Part shown: in pieces, positions 60,593-64,000 of the stretch
How positions within the stretch are numbered: position 1 is the stretch's first letter
Layout of the letters: the number at the start of each line of letters is the position of its first letter
Assembly: GCA_907165065.1 (NCBI GenBank)
Contig: OU015528.1
Span: forward strand, 34,742,515-34,806,514
Direction of reading: 5' to 3'
DNA length: 64,000 nt
Source: Caprimulgus europaeus
Lineage: Eukaryota > Chordata > Aves > Caprimulgiformes > Caprimulgidae
Notes under the pieces: generated by a model
What the model saw: only the letters and a program-made list of their open reading frames with translations
What the model was told of the DNA's origin: nothing
Database searches by the model: none
Made by a program: the position numbers and the translations under genes

Positions 60593-61984
60593 AGTACTTT
60601 GCATATTGAATACATACAAGAAAATCTCTGCAGCTTTTCCTACATCCTTTATTCTCAGAAAAGTGATTTATAGAATGTTTTTTATGACATTATTACTATG
60701 AAGTAAGGATAAAAAATGGATTAAACTTTTAACAGTGCTTGTGAAGTTCAAGGACATTCTGATCTATCATGGAATCAAGTTCTAAAATCATGGCCCAGTT
60801 GCTGGTTTTGTACATAAACTTCACTTTTGAGATTAAAACTGTCTTGTGATATCACAATGACATAGCAAGCAAGTGACTTTGTCGTTTAGTTCAACCTCAA
60901 TGAAAGATTTGAAGATTAATTGGGGACAGTCATAGCATTGTCTTTGAGTGATTTTTTTAATATATATTGCAAGTTGAAATGTTGTGAAATCAGCCATCCA
61001 GAAGAATCCCACTTTGGGGTGTGATTTTAAACTAACTAACAAATCTTTCAAAACCCATGAACTCTTCTATCACACTAGGGCTACCTAATGATTTAAATGA
61101 GTGCTGCACCAAGAAAATTAAGATCATAAATGAAAAGTAGTATAATAAGTCAAAATGAGTGAACCCACAATATTTGTGTTTATAGTATTACTAAGACATG
61201 GTAGTGATATATGCTTTTGTTTTAAAAGCATCTACATGTGGAATTTCACAGATAGTTCATGAGGAATATTTGTAGTTGGAATGAAATCCAGTATGTCAGT
61301 GGGATCCAGGTTAAATCACAATCCCTTGAATGAAGAAGATATCAACTGCAGACTTTGTTCTCAAGGCAAAGGGAACATTATGTTCTTGCTCCATTTATGA
61401 GGAAGAAAACATCCAGTCCTAAAACACTGACAAACATATTTGCAAAGCAAATAAATTGTAATGTACTCAAATAAAGGAAAAAAAAATAGAGTCAAGCTTG
61501 TTTTAAATGAGAAGAGTAAGCTGTAAATCTTCTAACCCGATCCACCAGACATCATTTTGTCTCCAGTGTTTAAGTTGTTGATAACCTGACGATATTGGTG
61601 TATCATTCCAACAAATAGTACACTTCTTTGGGGCTATTTTTTACAGGAAAAGAAAAAAAAAACTTTAATGATTTGGCTTTTATAAAGATCAAATTAAATT
61701 ACAGAGACACCATGTGTCCAAGAATCTTGAGTGATTGTTGGGATTTCTTTCAAGCTGAGTGGCAGGTTGTAGGAGGTTGAAAAACATGGTCAAGCATTTA
61801 GAGTTTTCTTGGCTGAAAGAGAGAATGACATTATCAGAGGAAAAAATCTTTCTTTCCCATCACTTTTAATTAACTCAGAACACTTCATGAAATACTGTGT
61901 GTTGGCAACATTACTTGAAATTGATAGAAACATAGATGATTCAAAGACAGTAACCAGTTTGCAACAAAAAAAGTTATGGTACTT

Positions 61985-62302
61985 AGCTTTTATTTATAGG
62001 TGCTTTAAAAGTAGCAAGTCAAATTCTGGTGCTCTGTTGCCTTGCCTTTGATATGAATAAGGCAGGACCTAGAACAACTCCCTGAGAAATTTATTTTATA
62101 CATGTCTTCAAGACATTCCTTTTACACAGCTTGTTGTCAAAACAAGCAGTCCTAAGCTGCCTTTACGCCCAGTCCTGGTAGAGGTGACCAATGGGAGCAT
62201 GCAAGACTGTCGGCGTGTGAAGCCCCCTGTGCTATCCTGGCTTGCCTGGGGTCTAGACATCTAAACTCCCCCTCTTCTTTACTTTATTTTTGACATAAGA
62301 CA
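61985..62302 (-). mobile_element. Candidate LTR or LTR fragment (minus strand)
   Basis: On the minus strand the block starts TGTCTTATGTC (62302 downwards), has a CCAAT-box complement (62188-62192), a strong TATA-type TATAAAATAAA (62101-62091) and an AATAAA poly(A) signal ~100 bp further (about 61996-61991). The middle (62155-62260) is GC-richer than the flanks and keeps CpGs. This promoter-then-poly(A) order suits a short retroviral LTR. I do not recognise the family and found no target-site duplication, so it could also be a conserved non-coding element or a chance layout. Confidence 0.4.
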
Positions 62303-62861
62303 ATATCAGAGTCCTACAAACTGCAAGGATGGAACACACATGTACTGCTACTTCCCCAAAATACTCTTATGGAAAGTTGGAGTTGAGGAACTTTCAAAAA
62401 CCAGAAGTTGTATCTTTTTAGCTAATGACCTTGAATGATTTCTATTGTACCTAAGACACTCAGAATGCTCAATTTCTGACCTGGACTGCAAATACCTGAG
62501 CAGGCTGACTAGGTGTTTAAACGATATGATCCAGAACACAGAATACACAGAAAATTGATCTGACATAATCCTTATGCTAACATTGCAGACAGTTGTGTCA
62601 ACAGACAAACAGTAAATCAGAAGACTGGAGAGAGGACTGTAATGCTTTGCCATTTTCAACAGAGAAGCACTCAGGAGGCTGAATAATACTGTCAATGGCC
62701 TGGGATTCCATGCCATTAAAAAAAAAAGAGGTGTTCTTCCCACCTGTACCAGATGGCTATGTGGCCAAAAGCCTTCTTGTGCAATTCTCTATAGAAGAAA
62801 AACATGGCCAGAGAAGCCTACTTTCAAAAATATCTTCCTCTTCAATATACTAGTGGAAGTG
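62303..62861. other. AT-rich non-coding DNA, no gene recognised
   Basis: A 131-codon stop-free stretch on the minus strand (62743-62348) has no recognisable domain. Nothing else is supported here. Confidence 0.55.
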
Positions 62862-63493
62862 TGTCCCGGTTTTGCTATGATAGAGTTAATTTTTTTTCTT
62901 AGTAGCTAGAGTAGCTGTGTTTTGGGTTTTGCTATGAGAATGAGTATTGGATTTGTTATGAGAAGAATGTTGATAAAGTACTAATGTTATTAGTTGCTTC
63001 TGGAGCAGAAGGTCATCCTGTTTGGCTGGTTCATAGCTGCATTAGAACTGGGAGGGAGAAGTGTAGTGTATTGCAAAACCCCAAATTGTCATTTGGGTAT
63101 GCCAGCAAGGAATTCAATATCATATAACATCACGTTCGGTATATTAACCAGAGTTGACTGGAAGATGGGGGGTATTCTCTCGGGGATCACTTGGGCTTGC
63201 TCTTCCAGGGTTTCAGTTTTGGGATTATCTCTGCTCCGGGATTGCTGGCTGGCATAGGCTGGGCATTGGTTGGCAGGTGGTGAGCAACTGCTCTGTGTAT
63301 CACTCATTTGTACATTCTGTTATTACTGTTATTATCGTTATAATTTTATTTTAATTAGTAAATTGTTTTTATCTCAGCCTGTGAGTCTCCTTGCCCTTTT
63401 CCTTCTAATTCTCTCCCCTACTCCCTTGAGCAGGGTAGGGGAGAGTGAGAGAGTAGACTGGGTTTGGCTGTAAGTCAAAAGAATGAAACGACC
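62862..63493 (+). mobile_element. Solo LTR, avian ERV family A (most complete copy)
   Basis: Begins with the family's start TGTCCCGGTTTTGCTATGA (62862) and runs ~630 bp to about 63493 ('gaaacgacc'). In order it has 'tagtagctagagtagctgtg' (62902-62921), 'ctgcattagaactgggaggg' (63038-63057), TATA-like 'tatatta' (63140-63146), the 'gcaggtggtgagcaactgct' stretch (63272-63291), a TTA/TTR-rich patch (63318-63350), 'gtttttatctcagcc' (63366-63380) and a G-rich pre-terminal segment. No clear target-site duplication remains. No viral internal region adjoins. This copy shows the 5' end that the 35939 copy lacks. Confidence 0.88.
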
Positions 63494-64000
63494 TTAATTA
63501 TATAGTGCCTCATACACGCTCATCAATGAAAAAAGAGAGGAGGGTTTTGCTGTTGTCTTCCCCTTCCTTGTAAAACACAGAGAGTGGAATTCATCTAACC
63601 AAATGCATGTCTACAACATAGGGGTCTACATCTGAGCTCTCACCCTTTTGTAATAGTTGGAGAAAAACAAGCACTTTCTGTGTATCATTCATCTCATCTT
63701 AAACTCTAAAACACATACTGTGCCCCATAATTTTCACTTCTTTTTCGTTCCACTGAGCCTAGCCAGGTTAGATGTCTATGTTGTAGAAATATAAAGTTAG
63801 ACAAATTTATTCCCACCTAACATGACTAAAATTAGTGAATAATAGTGGAAAATTCAGCCAGATCATTTTTTTTTTTTCAGTCTCATTTCAATGTATAAAG
63901 TTCCAGCGTATAGAAGCCACCAGACAAAAAGCATGAATTTAATGTATATCCACAGGAAACTGGTATCTTCCTTTCAGCACTAAGTTTCAGATCTCTTCAC
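63494..64000. other. AT-rich non-coding DNA to window end
   Basis: No feature recognised apart from a T run at about 63868-63879. Confidence 0.6.

Larger units (their letters stand above)
58284..61984. other. AT-rich non-coding DNA, no gene recognised
   Basis: No gene or known transposon recognised. Simple repeats at 60150-60182 and 60538-60592 are listed separately. Confidence 0.6.

Overview
This window looks like intergenic or deep-intronic DNA from a bird nuclear chromosome. It is AT-rich, and I could not recognise any host protein-coding exon, rRNA or tRNA. The avian assignment rests on its repeats. Several CR1 non-LTR retrotransposon fragments end in the CR1-type 3' octamer repeat (ATTCTATG or ATTCTGTG). 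There are also solo long terminal repeats (LTRs) of endogenous retrovirus families that I know, from memory, as common in bird genomes. The species cannot be read from the sequence; a non-galliform bird is my guess from the LTR types.

Layout, left to right. 1-5148 has no recognised gene. 5149-6889 is a minus-strand CR1 with a broken reverse-transcriptase ORF. 8655-8870 is a CR1 3' tail. 12680-13800 is a very old, eroded CR1/L3-like LINE. 14091-14710 is a minus-strand solo LTR (family A), preceded by a cluster of ATGCAT palindromes. 15062-15671 is a different minus-strand solo LTR (family B) with a 5-bp target-site duplication. 18558-19649 is a long minus-strand solo LTR (family C) with internal tandem repeats. 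23178-23534 is another CR1 3' end. 27975-28160 and 30785-31030 are old CR1/L3-like fragments. 35939-36547 is a plus-strand family A LTR lacking its 5' end. 39196-40682 is the youngest CR1, with over 460 uninterrupted codons of reverse transcriptase and C-terminal region. 40683-57896 is mostly featureless but holds two blocks that look like conserved non-coding elements and one GC-rich block. 57897-58283 is a polypyrimidine tract ending in 48 near-perfect TCCTC units. 61985-62302 is a candidate LTR, and 62862-63493 is a third family A LTR.

Nothing here forms a pathway or operon. The only protein-coding potential I can support is the remains of CR1 reverse transcriptases, all truncated at the 5' end. 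The LTRs are isolated: no gag, pol or env sequence lies next to them, so they are best read as products of LTR-LTR recombination. What could matter to the host is regulatory: LTR promoters, and several clusters of homeodomain-type TAAT motifs that may be enhancers. Their function is inference. I found no previously undescribed biological system. The best leads are the 29-bp-spaced TAATTA direct repeat (47240-47280), the pentanucleotide array and the family B LTR.
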